NCBI GenBank assembly: GCA_958418815.1
Contig: CATZGB010000040.1
Location: 1 to 24,808 of the forward strand
Origin: an uncultured Bacteroidales bacterium
GTDB taxonomy: Bacteria; Bacteroidota; Bacteroidia; Bacteroidales; Muribaculaceae
Reading direction: 5' to 3'
Length of the DNA: 24,808 nt
This document shows, one piece after another, positions 1 through 8,222 of this stretch. Each line of letters opens with the position of its first letter. Within the stretch, counting starts at the first letter, position 1. The notes below the pieces were generated by a model that saw nothing but the letters and a program-made list of their open reading frames with translations, had not been told where the DNA came from and did no database searches. The translations under genes were made by a program, and so were the position numbers.

Positions 1-5
1 CTAAT

Positions 6-41
6 GCCGACTTGAAAATCTATAATCAAGTCGGCTTTTTT
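6..41 (+). terminator. Intrinsic terminator for a gene left of the window
   Basis: A 10-bp perfect stem (gccgacttga at 6-15 with tcaagtcggc at 26-35) closes a 10-nt loop and is followed directly by six T residues (36-41). This is a standard rho-independent terminator on the plus strand. The run of A that precedes the stem when read on the minus strand suggests it could also stop the minus-strand transcript proposed for 26-316, but the bases beyond position 1 are not visible. Confidence 0.8.
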
Positions 42-316
42 CGGACGGATACGTAGGATAACTGTCGGGTTTCCATAAAAATGCGCAGGAGCCATTTGTT
101 TGTTCCGAATGTGTCCAGGCGGTGGAAGAAGCCCTCAATGCTCGGAACAGACAGGATGACCCCCGCGCCGTATGATGTACGACGCAAGAGTGTCCACCTT
201 TCCTCGCATTCGGTCTCTGAGCTTCCACACTTCAGACACATGAGAATCAGTATGACACTTTCGTGTTACTACGATGTGTTATGTCGCGCGCAGAGCCTCG
301 CTGAGAGGGTCTGCGC
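6..316 (-). ncRNA. Candidate structured RNA or small-ORF transcript
   Basis: A minus-strand promoter (321-351) predicts a transcript starting near 316 and ending at the hairpin at 6-35, about 310 nt. The predicted RNA begins with a hairpin (arms 288-294 and 310-316, with inner pairing). It then has an ACAC-GAAA-GTGT tetraloop hairpin (255-266) and a 7-bp stem joining 142-148 to 102-108. A 71-codon ORF (241-26) lies within it and its stop codon abuts the terminator. Its product starts MCLKCGSSETECEERW and resembles nothing I recognise. I cannot decide between a non-coding RNA and a small gene. I compared it with RNase P RNA and tmRNA and neither fits. The rest of 1-519 holds no convincing gene. 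Confidence 0.35.
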
Positions 317-320
317 GGTG

Positions 321-351
321 CAAAATTAGGCAATTTTCCCGAAGTTGCAAA
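321..351 (-). promoter_or_regulatory. Bacteroidetes-type promoter, minus strand
   Basis: Read on the minus strand there is TTTG (351-348), a 19-bp spacer and TAATTTTG (328-321). This is an exact match to the Bacteroidetes -33/-7 consensus (TTTG and TAnnTTTG). It points toward position 1, away from the CotH gene, and implies a transcript beginning near 314-318. Confidence 0.6.
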
Positions 352-440
352 ATATGTGTGGCAACTCCTGGTGTCAGAATCCGCCGCTGCTGTGTCGCGG
401 GGGCGTCCACATGGCGGAGCGACCGCGTTGAAAATGAAGA

Positions 441-477
441 GGGGAGGCCATCGGCAAATATCACCGATGGCCTCCCC
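441..477 (-). terminator. Terminator of the CotH gene
   Basis: A 14-bp perfect stem (441-454 with 464-477) has a 9-nt loop and lies about 42 nt downstream of the CotH stop codon. On the minus strand it is followed by a T-rich but not pure stretch (tcttcatttt). Position and strength fit an intrinsic terminator. Confidence 0.65.
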
Positions 478-519
478 TATGTCTCATCCGGATTCATGCC
501 GGAATCCAGGATGTCGCTC

Positions 520-3500
520 TCAGGGGATGAGCACCTTCACCGCTGCCGGGCCTTGGCGGCGTATGTAGAGGCCCCCGGCGGGGGTGTCAACCCTGCGGCC
601 CATCATGTCGAAATACTCCACAGGCCCTGCCGGTGAGTCGTTGCCGGCATCCACTCCCTCTATGCCCGAGGGGGTGAGGTTGGCGAATGCCGATGTCAGA
701 TACTCCACATTGCTCTGGAGATACTGCTTTACCTGGCTGAGGTGGCTGTCGAAGGTCTCCGACCCGGGATTGCCCTCCCATTGAGCCTTGTCAGCGTCGA
801 GGGCCGCCCTGTATTTGGCGGCTGTCTCGTCGATGTCGGCCATCACCAGGGGGAGCTTGTCGACAGTGGGGTCGGTAGACACTGCCGCGCGTGACGGGGC
901 AGTGGCGGCAGGCCAGGTCCAGTGGGGGTAGCCGGCACCGTCATTCTCGGTCCAGGTGCCGGTAAAGCGGTGGAACTCAATGGCGGCCTCATTGAACACC
1001 ATCAGGTTCTGCATGAACACCGACACCAGGGGCATCACATCCCCGCGGTTGCCGTCGGTCAGCAGGCTGTTCTTGGCCCCCTTGCTGGCGAACGCGCCTG
1101 AGAAGTCCCATACCGGGCCGAATTTCCAAAGGCCGTCGACACCGGAGCGGTGGATGTAGAGCGAGCTTGAGAACGCCCCGGGGTCATCCATGATTTCCTC
1201 CACGAGGTAATACCTGATGAAGCTCTCGCGGTCGATTACCTCATGGTAGCGGTTGCCAAGGTCATTGGGCTGGTGGGTCATCGCGGCGTGGAGGGCGGCG
1301 AGGCTGGCCTCGATCCACTCCTTGTCGCTTTCGCGGGTGAGGTCGGCCATCTCGGGAGAGTCAAGCACAAACCTGGCCTCGGTCTCCGTCGCGGTCTCGC
1401 CGAAGCTGAAGTCGGGTGCCTCGGCGGTGTTGTCAAGCTCGACGATATAGTCTGACCATATCTCGGGCATCGGAATCTTTCCATCGAGAGCATCGCCGAA
1501 ATCATAGATGTTGACTCGCGCGCCGGCCGGACGGATGTTCTCGACGATGAAGTAGAGGCCACGGTAGCGTCCGTTGACGACAAGCTCCACCGGTTCGATG
1601 GCCGGGGTCCAGTCGAGTCCGATATGCTTGCTGACGGCGTGCCCGGCGATGTTACGCAGGTAGCTCAGCTCGGTGTCGGCGGCCCAGGGGAGCAACACAT
1701 AATGTTTGCTCTCTGTAACGCCGTTGATCATCACCTGCTTGCTGCCGAATTTGAGCTTGTAGGGCTTCTTGTCGAAATCGGTCCAGGTGGTGGTGCCGCG
1801 TCCGCGTATTTCGAGTGGGAGGTTTGAGAAATCGCCGAATCCGCTCCCCTCGAAGGTCGCGGTGGCGGCATGCTTGGTTGTCGTGTCCTCGATTTCGCTG
1901 CCGTCGGTGACAGTGATGCTGAGCACGGGGAGTGTGCCGGAGGTAAGCACCGGCTCGGGATTCCAGTTCTCGGTGACGGTGTATGAACCGCTTTTCGGGA
2001 TGTAATACAACGCACCGGCCACAAAAGCCTCGTTTCCGCTGCTGTATGAACCCCCATCCGCGCCTCCGCCGAATTTCAGCTGGGGATTCTTGGTCAGGTC
2101 GAAATCGTTGCCCAGGAAGGTGAATTCAAAATATTTCACCCCCGCTGAGTTGGTTTTTGCGGTCAGTGTGGGGCGGTCGTCCCACTCGCATCCGAGGAAT
2201 TTGGAGAAATCGTCGTTCCAGAGCCAGATGCGCATATTGTCGACATTCTCATCCTCAAACTGGAAATAAACCGAGTAGTAGACCGGCTTGAAGTCGGGGT
2301 CGACATATGAGGGGAGGGGTGCCGGCTCGGTGGTGTCGCGCGCCGGTTCGTCGTTGACATTCTCATAGTTGCCCCATTCCCTCACGAGGAAATTGATTTT
2401 GGAGTCGAGAGCCGCCTTCACATGGTTGCGTTTGGCCGCGATGTCGCTGTTGTCCTGCACAGGGCTTGGGTTGGTGAGGGCGTAGTTGTTCAGAGGATCC
2501 TCATACTGGTCGGGAAGGGCCATTCCCGCCCAGCGCTCCCGGTCGCGGACGGCCGCCTGTGAGATTCTGGTGGTGAAATCCTCAATCATCTGCTGCAGCT
2601 GCTGGTAGCGGTCGCCGCTCCAGAACCACTGCCAGGTCTCCTTCACCTTTGCCATGAACTTGTCGTTGCGGCGCATGTCCTCGATCCAGTCGTTGCCGTA
2701 GTGCTGGCTGGCAATCGAAGTGAAGTAATGGTCGGCATTGGTCTCGTCGAAGGCGTGTCCGCAGTCCCAGAGGGGGGAGAAATGCCATTTCTGCCCGACG
2801 CCGAAGTCGCGGAAGAGGTATGTCGAGCCGTGGTATGCCTCCCAATGGTCGATGATTTCCATCACGATGTAGTAGCGGGCAGCGTCGTCGAGGTCGAGAT
2901 AACGCCAGAGGTCGTCATTGTTGGCGAAGACCATGTCATCCATGGCCTTGAACTGCTCGGTCAGGAACTTGCGCTGGATGTCTGACAACACCTCCGGGGT
3001 GTCGGGGGTGATGCGGCGCACCTTCTCCCCCGAGCCGAGTATGATTTGTCCATCCTCAGGATAATTGTCCATCTCCACAAGGTATCCGCCAGAGCAGAGG
3101 GCCGGGTCTGAGACCTCGTCGTCAAGTTCGGTGATGTTTATGCGGTTTGAGTCAACCCTGATGCTCTCGGTGAGGAAATATATTCCACGGTAGTCGCCGT
3201 TGATTACAACTTCGACTGGAATCTCGCGGGGAGTCCAGGGGAGTCCGATTTGCTGTCCGAGCCAGAAACCGACCGTGTTGTTGAGGAAGCCGTGACACTC
3301 GTCGGCATGGGCCAGCAGGGCGAAGTGCTTGCTCTTGGTCAGGCCGAGCGGAGAAGATTTCGCTCCAAGTTTGAGCTTGTAGGGCTTCTTTGAGAAACCG
3401 GTGCGTGTGAAGTTGCCTCGGGCCTTGATCTCAAGGGGGAGGGGAGTCTCCTCGGAGCCGAGGTTGTTGGCTGGATTTGAGCTGTCGACCAGGTAATATG

Positions 3501-4317
3501 TCCCGGCGCGGTAATCTTTGTCGCGGAGGTTGCGGTCGATCATCACCTCGTCGGTGGTGATGTAAATTACCGGCAGGCTGCCCGTGGGGGTCATTTCCGG
3601 CTTGCGGTTGCTGTCGCCCTCTTCATTGCCGCCGCCACCGTTCTTCACGAAATATGCAACCCAGTTTCCTCCATCCTTTTTCACGGTCACGTCATATGTG
3701 CCCGATGGTACGACATAGCATGTCGTGGCCTTTGTGAGGGGGTTGGGAGTTGTCCCGGTGGCAATCATGGTTCCGTCTGTAGTCGGGCCGTACCGGTAAT
3801 CCGATTTCCAGGAGGATGTGATTTGGCCACCGATTCCGAATGTGACATATCCATTCTCTCCACGGGTGTTGTTTATCGTGGCGGTGTAGACACCTTGCGA
3901 GGCTGTCATCGTCACCGCGTCATAGGCCCAGTCGCCTGCCAGGTTGTGGCTGATGTAGATGGGCAGGGAGGTGTCTTCATTGCCGCCCCCTTCATTGCCG
4001 CCGCCGATGACTCCGGTTGTGTTGTAAGTGGCGCCGTCGACAAACGCGAGGTTGGCGGTTTGCGTGCCGTTGCCATTGTTGTTGAAGATGATGTGGGTGG
4101 GGGTTCCGTCTCCGGTGTAGGTCCATACATCCCCGTTCTTTGTCATCGGTTTGCCCGGCCATATGCCGCCGGTGCAGTTTTTGTTGTTGTCATTTCCGTC
4201 CCAGGCCCAGACGTAAACTTCCGTCCAGTTGTCGGGGTTTGTGAACCGGACGGTCCAGGCTCGTGCGGCGATAGCGCACAGCATCACCGCCAACACAAGC
4301 AATAGTGATTTTTTCAT
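520..4317 (-). CDS. Secreted multidomain protein with two CotH kinase-like modules
   Basis: 1265 aa. Residues 1-20 form a signal peptide (MKKSLLLVLAVMLCAIAARA). Residues 21-105 resemble a CBM26-type starch-binding module, rich in Trp and Asn (WTEVYVWAWDGND). A second beta-sandwich covers about 117-228, between Gly-Asn-Glu linkers. The first CotH module spans about 248-655 and keeps family landmarks (RGIYFLTESIRVD, FSPLWDCGHAFDE). A third beta-sandwich covers about 670-790. The second CotH module spans about 796-1215 (RGLYFIVENIRP, FGPVWDFSGAF) and looks more divergent around its WD motif. The last 35 residues end in a FDMMGRRV...GGLYI tail typical of Bacteroidetes exported proteins. CotH proteins include a spore-coat kinase and many uncharacterised bacterial members. 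Kinase activity here is inference; an adhesion or glycan-binding role is equally possible. No clear promoter was found in the 200 bp upstream. Confidence 0.85.
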   Translation of the reverse strand: MKKSLLLVLAVMLCAIAARAWTVRFTNPDNWTEVYVWAWDGNDNNKNCTGGIWPGKPMTKNGDVWTYTGDGTPTHIIFNNNGNGTQTANLAFVDGATYNTTGVIGGGNEGGGNEDTSLPIYISHNLAGDWAYDAVTMTASQGVYTATINNTRGENGYVTFGIGGQITSSWKSDYRYGPTTDGTMIATGTTPNPLTKATTCYVVPSGTYDVTVKKDGGNWVAYFVKNGGGGNEEGDSNRKPEMTPTGSLPVIYITTDEVMIDRNLRDKDYRAGTYYLVDSSNPANNLGSEETPLPLEIKARGNFTRTGFSKKPYKLKLGAKSSPLGLTKSKHFALLAHADECHGFLNNTVGFWLGQQIGLPWTPREIPVEVVINGDYRGIYFLTESIRVDSNRINITELDDEVSDPALCSGGYLVEMDNYPEDGQIILGSGEKVRRITPDTPEVLSDIQRKFLTEQFKAMDDMVFANNDDLWRYLDLDDAARYYIVMEIIDHWEAYHGSTYLFRDFGVGQKWHFSPLWDCGHAFDETNADHYFTSIASQHYGNDWIEDMRRNDKFMAKVKETWQWFWSGDRYQQLQQMIEDFTTRISQAAVRDRERWAGMALPDQYEDPLNNYALTNPSPVQDNSDIAAKRNHVKAALDSKINFLVREWGNYENVNDEPARDTTEPAPLPSYVDPDFKPVYYSVYFQFEDENVDNMRIWLWNDDFSKFLGCEWDDRPTLTAKTNSAGVKYFEFTFLGNDFDLTKNPQLKFGGGADGGSYSSGNEAFVAGALYYIPKSGSYTVTENWNPEPVLTSGTLPVLSITVTDGSEIEDTTTKHAATATFEGSGFGDFSNLPLEIRGRGTTTWTDFDKKPYKLKFGSKQVMINGVTESKHYVLLPWAADTELSYLRNIAGHAVSKHIGLDWTPAIEPVELVVNGRYRGLYFIVENIRPAGARVNIYDFGDALDGKIPMPEIWSDYIVELDNTAEAPDFSFGETATETEARFVLDSPEMADLTRESDKEWIEASLAALHAAMTHQPNDLGNRYHEVIDRESFIRYYLVEEIMDDPGAFSSSLYIHRSGVDGLWKFGPVWDFSGAFASKGAKNSLLTDGNRGDVMPLVSVFMQNLMVFNEAAIEFHRFTGTWTENDGAGYPHWTWPAATAPSRAAVSTDPTVDKLPLVMADIDETAAKYRAALDADKAQWEGNPGSETFDSHLSQVKQYLQSNVEYLTSAFANLTPSGIEGVDAGNDSPAGPVEYFDMMGRRVDTPAGGLYIRRQGPAAVKVLIP

Positions 4318-4456
4318 GGTTAATGATTGGTTGAATGTAAATAAGAATCAGACTGATAATATGGCGACGTCTTGTCAGCCGACATGGCATTGGCTTCAGA
4401 CTGCCGGTTGAGAGAGGGAGGCGTAAAGTTGATGGAGAGGAGGACGGTATCAGGCG

Positions 4457-4506
4457 TATGCCCCTCCCGGGAGGGGCATATACAAGAGGCGCGCCTCTTG
4501 TATATG
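4457..4506. repeat. Two abutting perfect palindromes
   Basis: A 24-bp perfect palindrome (4457-4480, centre ccc|ggg) overlaps a 30-bp perfect palindrome (4477-4506, left half catatacaagaggcg, centre gcg|cgc) by the shared cata. They lie 13 nt past the DUF1846 stop codon and about 140 nt before the CotH start, both genes being on the minus strand. There is no T-run after either, so they are not classical terminators. They could be a transcript-end hairpin pair, a protein-binding site or a recombination site. The rest of 4318-4519 shows nothing else I can name. Confidence 0.7.
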
Positions 4507-4519
4507 TTGTGACGTAGGT

Positions 4520-5986
4520 TTATTTCTTTTTCTTGGCGGGATCGCAGGTGAGGCCCACGCCGAGCTTCTTGAAAATCTTGTGGTCTACCTCGCCGAGCAT
4601 CACCGTGGAGTGTACCTGGCATCCGTAAAGCTCGGGGAGCTTCTCGAGGGCGCGGCGGCAGTTGTCGTCGTGGGTCGAGAGGACAGACAGGGCCACCAGC
4701 ACTTCGTCGGTGTGGAGGCGCGGGTTGACGCTGCGCAGGTAGTTGGTCTTGGTGAACTGTATCGGCTCGATCATGTCGCGCGGAATCAGCTTCACCGAGT
4801 GGTCTATCCCGGCCAGGTGCTTGATGGCGTTGAGAATCAGCGCCGCGCTCGGCCCCAGCAGCGCCGAGGTCTCGGCTGTGATGATGGTGCCGTCGGCCAG
4901 CTCGATGGCGGAGGAGGGGACGCCGCTCTTCTCGGCCCTTTCGCGGGCGGCGACGGTTGTGCGGCGGTAGGTGGTGTCGATATGGGCCTGTTTGAACAGC
5001 AAGGCAATCTTGTTGACCTCGCTCTCATTGTCCCCCCCCTGGGCCAGGCGGTTGAGGGCGGTGTAGTAACGGCGGATTATCTCATCCTTTGAGGCTTCGC
5101 GGCAGACCTCGTCGTCGTTGATGCAGAAACCGACCATGTTGACCCCCATGTCGGTGGGCGACTTGTAGGGGTTGTGGCCGTAGATACCCTCGAAGAGGGC
5201 GTCGAGGACAGGGAAAATCTCGATGTCGCGGTTGTAGTTGATGGCCGTCTTGCCGTAGGCTTCCAGGTGGAAGGGGTCGATCATGTTGACATCGTTGAGG
5301 TCGGCGGTGGCCGCCTCGTAGGCGATGTTGACCGGATGTTTCAGCGGCAGGCTCCATACGGGGAAGGTCTCGAACTTGGCGTAACCGGCCTCGACGCCGC
5401 GCTTGTGCTCGTTGTAGAGCTGGCTGAGGCATACGGCCATCTTGCCGCTGCCGGGGCCGGGGGCGGTGACGATCACCAGCGGCCTGGAGGTCTCGATGTA
5501 GTCGTTCTTGCCGAAACCCTCGTCTGAGTCGATGAGGGCTACATTGTTGGGATAACCCTCGATGGTGTAGTGGCAGTAGGTCTTGATGCCCAGGCGGTCG
5601 AGACGCTGGCGGAAGGCCACGGCGCTGCTCTGGCCGTTGTAGTGGGTGATGACCACTGAGCCTACCAGGAAACCGCGCTTCTGGAACTCGTCGCGCAGGC
5701 GCAACACATCCATGTCGTAGGTGATGCCAAGGTCGTTGCGCACCTTGTTTTTCTCAATGTCGACAGCGCTGATGACAATCACAATCTCGGCGTGGTCGCT
5801 GAGCTGCTGCAGCATCCTGAGTTTGCTGTCGGGCTGGAATCCCGGCAGGACGCGGCTCGCGTGGTGGTCGTCAAACAGTTTCCCCCCGAGCTCGAGGTAG
5901 AGCTTGTTGCCAAACTGGGCGATACGTTCCTTTATGTGTTCGGACTGTATCCTGAGATATTTCTCGTTGTCAAAACCATACTTCAT
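4520..5986 (-). CDS. DUF1846 (UPF0371) family protein
   Basis: 488 aa from the ATG at 5986. The family normally begins M-K-x-G-F-D-N-E-K-Y, which fits MKYGFDNEKYLRIQ here; an in-frame TTG at 5998 would add four residues and is less likely. The protein matches the UPF0371 family along its length, including a P-loop-like Gly-rich stretch (VTAPGPGSGKMA, about residues 173-184) and GEVDHKIFKKLG near the C-terminus. The tail is lysine-rich (AKKKK). No signal peptide or membrane segment is visible, so it should be cytoplasmic. The family has solved structures but, to my knowledge, no agreed function; the Gly-rich loop suggests nucleotide binding, which is inference. It follows purN on the same strand after 60 bp, but a promoter-like element in the gap suggests separate transcription. 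Confidence 0.9.
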   Translation of the reverse strand: MKYGFDNEKYLRIQSEHIKERIAQFGNKLYLELGGKLFDDHHASRVLPGFQPDSKLRMLQQLSDHAEIVIVISAVDIEKNKVRNDLGITYDMDVLRLRDEFQKRGFLVGSVVITHYNGQSSAVAFRQRLDRLGIKTYCHYTIEGYPNNVALIDSDEGFGKNDYIETSRPLVIVTAPGPGSGKMAVCLSQLYNEHKRGVEAGYAKFETFPVWSLPLKHPVNIAYEAATADLNDVNMIDPFHLEAYGKTAINYNRDIEIFPVLDALFEGIYGHNPYKSPTDMGVNMVGFCINDDEVCREASKDEIIRRYYTALNRLAQGGDNESEVNKIALLFKQAHIDTTYRRTTVAARERAEKSGVPSSAIELADGTIITAETSALLGPSAALILNAIKHLAGIDHSVKLIPRDMIEPIQFTKTNYLRSVNPRLHTDEVLVALSVLSTHDDNCRRALEKLPELYGCQVHSTVMLGEVDHKIFKKLGVGLTCDPAKKKK

Positions 5987-5995
5987 AACGGGTTG

Positions 5996-6003
5996 CAAAA
6001 TTA
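5996..6003 (-). promoter_or_regulatory. Possible -7 element for the DUF1846 gene
   Basis: TAATTTTG on the minus strand matches TAnnTTTG, but no TTTG lies 19-20 bp further upstream and the implied leader before the ATG at 5986 would be only a few bases. A weak hairpin (acgga at 6003-6007 with tccgt at 6014-6018) just beside it may instead end the purN transcript, with the TTTT as its tail. Confidence 0.3.
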
Positions 6004-6046
6004 CGGATTTTTCTCCGTTTTTCCATTCCGGGGGAGGCGATATTTT

Positions 6047-6622
6047 TCAAAAATCCGCGAGCCACCTTGAAATGACGGCGGGGAAATGGAGGCGTTCGAG
6101 CCGGTGTACCTTCGCTTCGATTGTCTCGGGGGTGTCGCCCGGCTCAAGTGGCGTGGATGCCTGGAACATGACGCGCCCTTCGTCATACCTCTCGTTGACC
6201 AGATGGATGGTGATGCCGGTCTCCCTCTCCCCGGCGGCGGCAACGGCCTCATGGACGTGACGGCCATACATCCCTTTCCCTCCATATTTTGGCAGCAGAG
6301 AGGGATGGATGTTTATTATCCTGTCGCGGTAGGCGGAGGTGAGGAATCCCGGCAGCATCAGCAGGAATCCGGCGAGGACTATGGCGTCTACCCCGTGGCG
6401 TTCAAGGGCCGGCACCATTATGGCCGGGTCGTTGATTTCCTGGCGGCTCATCACCTCCACTGCGACTCCCAGCGCCCGGCTGCGCCCTATCACCCCCGCC
6501 GAGGGGTTGTTGCACACCACCACGGCCACCGTCGCTTCCCGAGCGGGGCAATCCCTGAGATACCTTATGATGTTTTCGGCGTTTGAGCCGTTGCCTGAGG
6601 CAAAAATGGCGATTCGTTTCAT
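6047..6622 (-). CDS. purN: Phosphoribosylglycinamide formyltransferase (folate-dependent)
   Basis: 191 aa, close to the usual size for PurN (about 190-215). It transfers a formyl group from 10-formyltetrahydrofolate to GAR, the third step of de novo purine synthesis, in the cytoplasm. Seen in the sequence: the N-terminal phosphate-binding loop (FASGNGSNAENI); the formyl-folate and catalytic region AGFLLMLPGFL followed by INIHPSLLPKYGGKGMYG, which holds the Asn and His of the active site; and the later Asp in HLVNERYDEGRVMFQ. Start is the ATG at 6622, about 15 nt after a predicted transcription start. It is divergent from the CobW-type gene and not clustered with other purine genes here. Confidence 0.95.
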   Translation of the reverse strand: MKRIAIFASGNGSNAENIIRYLRDCPAREATVAVVVCNNPSAGVIGRSRALGVAVEVMSRQEINDPAIMVPALERHGVDAIVLAGFLLMLPGFLTSAYRDRIINIHPSLLPKYGGKGMYGRHVHEAVAAAGERETGITIHLVNERYDEGRVMFQASTPLEPGDTPETIEAKVHRLERLHFPAVISRWLADF

Positions 6623-6641
6623 CCGACGGAACTTTATCTTG

Positions 6642-6672
6642 CAAAGATATGCTTTTTGCGCGGAATAAGAAA
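6642..6672 (-). promoter_or_regulatory. Promoter for purN
   Basis: Minus-strand TATCTTTG (6649-6642) matches TAnnTTTG. Nineteen bp upstream is TTTC (6672-6669), one base off TTTG. The predicted start leaves a leader of about 15 nt before the purN ATG. Confidence 0.55.
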
Positions 6673-6792
6673 ACAGGGCCAGGGATGGAGGCCGGGGAGG
6701 CTTTCATTCATGCGCTGTCCTTGGAGGTTGTAATACAGGTTGCTCAGTTGTTAAAATATATTAATACGTGGATTCTCAAACCGTAATTGACA

Positions 6793-6823
6793 TTTGGCGG
6801 ATTGTATTAAAAGGGTAACTTTG
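6793..6823 (+). promoter_or_regulatory. Promoter for the CobW-type gene
   Basis: TTTG (6793-6796), a 19-bp spacer and TAACTTTG (6816-6823) form an exact match to the Bacteroidetes housekeeping promoter. The predicted start is near 6830, giving a leader of about 15 nt before the ATG at 6845. Confidence 0.75.
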
Positions 6824-6844
6824 TCTGAAGAAACAAAACCATAG

Positions 6845-8077
6845 ATGACAATGGAAAGGAAAGAAATACCGGTGTTGCTGCTCACGGGGTATCTCGGCAG
6901 CGGCAAGACCACCCTGCTCAACAGGATACTGCGCAATGAGAAAGGAATACGTTTCGCGGTGATTGTCAACGACATCGGCGAGGTCAACATTGACGCGTCG
7001 CTTATCCAGAAAGGGGGCGTGGTAGGGAAGAAGGAGGATGACGGAGACCTTGTGGCCCTGCAGAATGGCTGCATATGCTGCACCCTGCAGACCGACCTCA
7101 TCGACCAGCTCTCGCAGCTGGCCCGGTCGGGAAAGTTTGACTACATCGTCATCGAGGCGAGCGGCATCTGCGAGCCTGCTCCAATAGCCCAGACCATCTG
7201 CGCGATGGCGGGGATGGCCGACACGGCCCAGGGGGGCGCGTTGCCGCGCCTCGACTGCATAGTGACCGTGGTCGACGCGCTGAGGATGCAGAGCGAGTTT
7301 GACTGCGGCGACGGGCTGAGGAGCGCCGCCAAGGGTGAGGAGGATATTGAAAACCTTGTGATACAGCAGATTGAGTTCTGCAATGTGATACTCCTCAACA
7401 AGATTTCCGAGGTCACTCCCGAGGAGGCAGGGCGTATACGCGCCATTATCCGCGCAATCCAGCCAAAGGCGAAAATCATCGACTGCAACTATGCCGACGT
7501 GGATTTCGACGAAATCCTCGGCACCGGAATGTTTGACTTCGAGGATGTCGCAACCTCCGCGGCATGGGTCCGCGAGATCGAGGGGCATCATCATGACGAC
7601 GATGACGACGAAGATGACCACGACCATCATGATCACCACCATCCCGACGGCTGTACCTGCGGCCACTGCCACCATCATCACCACCACGATGGAGGTCACG
7701 CCTCGGAGTATGGCATAGAGACGATGGTGTATTGCCGCCGTCCCGGATTCGACCTCAGCAAATTCGACCGCTTCATAGCCACGTCGTGGCCCCGCAATGT
7801 AATACGCGCCAAAGGGGTGTTGTATTTCAGCCACGACCGCGACATGTCGTTTCTCTTCGAGCAGGCCGGGGTGCAGAAGCAGCTGACACAGGCCGGCCTC
7901 TGGTATGCCACCGCCCCCGCCGAGGAGCTGGAGCGCCTCATGGCCATGGAGCCGGGCCTGCGCCGCGACTGGGACGACCGCTACGGCGACCGCATGGTGA
8001 AGCTCGTCTTCATCGGCCAGCATCTCGACCGCGAGGCCCTCACCGCCGCCCTCGACTCCTGCCTGGAGCCCCACTGA
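6845..8077 (+). CDS. CobW/COG0523-family GTPase, putative metallochaperone
   Basis: 410 aa. This family of P-loop GTPases delivers or senses metals (Zn, Co, Ni, Fe) in the cytoplasm. Visible motifs: Walker A GYLGSGKTT (residues 15-23); the family-defining metal site GCICC (75-79); a switch region with EASGICEPAPI; and a LLNKISEV guanine-specificity motif near 183. Residues about 247-285 form a very His/Asp-rich loop with a CxCGxC cluster (CTCGHC), typical of members that carry extra metal-binding capacity. A C-terminal CobW domain follows (about 290-405, GVLYFSHDRDMSFLFEQAG). Which metal it serves cannot be read from this window: there is no cobalamin gene, nitrile hydratase gene or obvious Zur site beside it. 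An alternative ATG two codons in (MERKEIPV) is possible. Confidence 0.93.
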   Translation: MTMERKEIPVLLLTGYLGSGKTTLLNRILRNEKGIRFAVIVNDIGEVNIDASLIQKGGVVGKKEDDGDLVALQNGCICCTLQTDLIDQLSQLARSGKFDYIVIEASGICEPAPIAQTICAMAGMADTAQGGALPRLDCIVTVVDALRMQSEFDCGDGLRSAAKGEEDIENLVIQQIEFCNVILLNKISEVTPEEAGRIRAIIRAIQPKAKIIDCNYADVDFDEILGTGMFDFEDVATSAAWVREIEGHHHDDDDDEDDHDHHDHHHPDGCTCGHCHHHHHHDGGHASEYGIETMVYCRRPGFDLSKFDRFIATSWPRNVIRAKGVLYFSHDRDMSFLFEQAGVQKQLTQAGLWYATAPAEELERLMAMEPGLRRDWDDRYGDRMVKLVFIGQHLDREALTAALDSCLEPH

Positions 8078-8090
8078 TGGCCCCGGCGAC

Positions 8091-8222
8091 CGGCCGCTCC
8101 CCTCTCTCCCTCTCCCCTTCACTTCCGCGCTTCGCTGCGCTCAGCCACAACACCCGCCGCCTCTCCCTGCTCCCCCCTATTTTCCCTCTCTCCTCCCTCT
8201 CCCTCCCCCGCTTTGCGCCCTC
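8091..8222. repeat. Strongly pyrimidine-rich tract
   Basis: The plus strand from about 8091 to 8222 is dominated by C and T in CTCC/CCCT units, interrupted by the left arm of an inverted repeat. It lies between the CobW stop and the transposase start, contains no gene, and could adopt unusual (triplex-type) structure. No exact repeat unit could be defined. Confidence 0.6.

Noticed and set aside
190..205. GAGGAAAG on the minus strand, reminiscent of the RNase P RNA core
   Set aside because: The neighbouring conserved RNase P segments, such as the AGAAA-type 3' core and the following P-stem sequence, are absent, so the match is likely chance.
584..784. Small ORFs opposite the C-terminal part of the CotH gene
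   Set aside because: They are short shadows of the coding frame with no start context or family features.
6776..8122. A 448-codon minus-strand frame opposite the CobW-type gene
   Set aside because: It runs through the CobW promoter and His-rich loop in antisense and has low-complexity Val/Met runs mirroring the His/Asp codons; no family resemblance.
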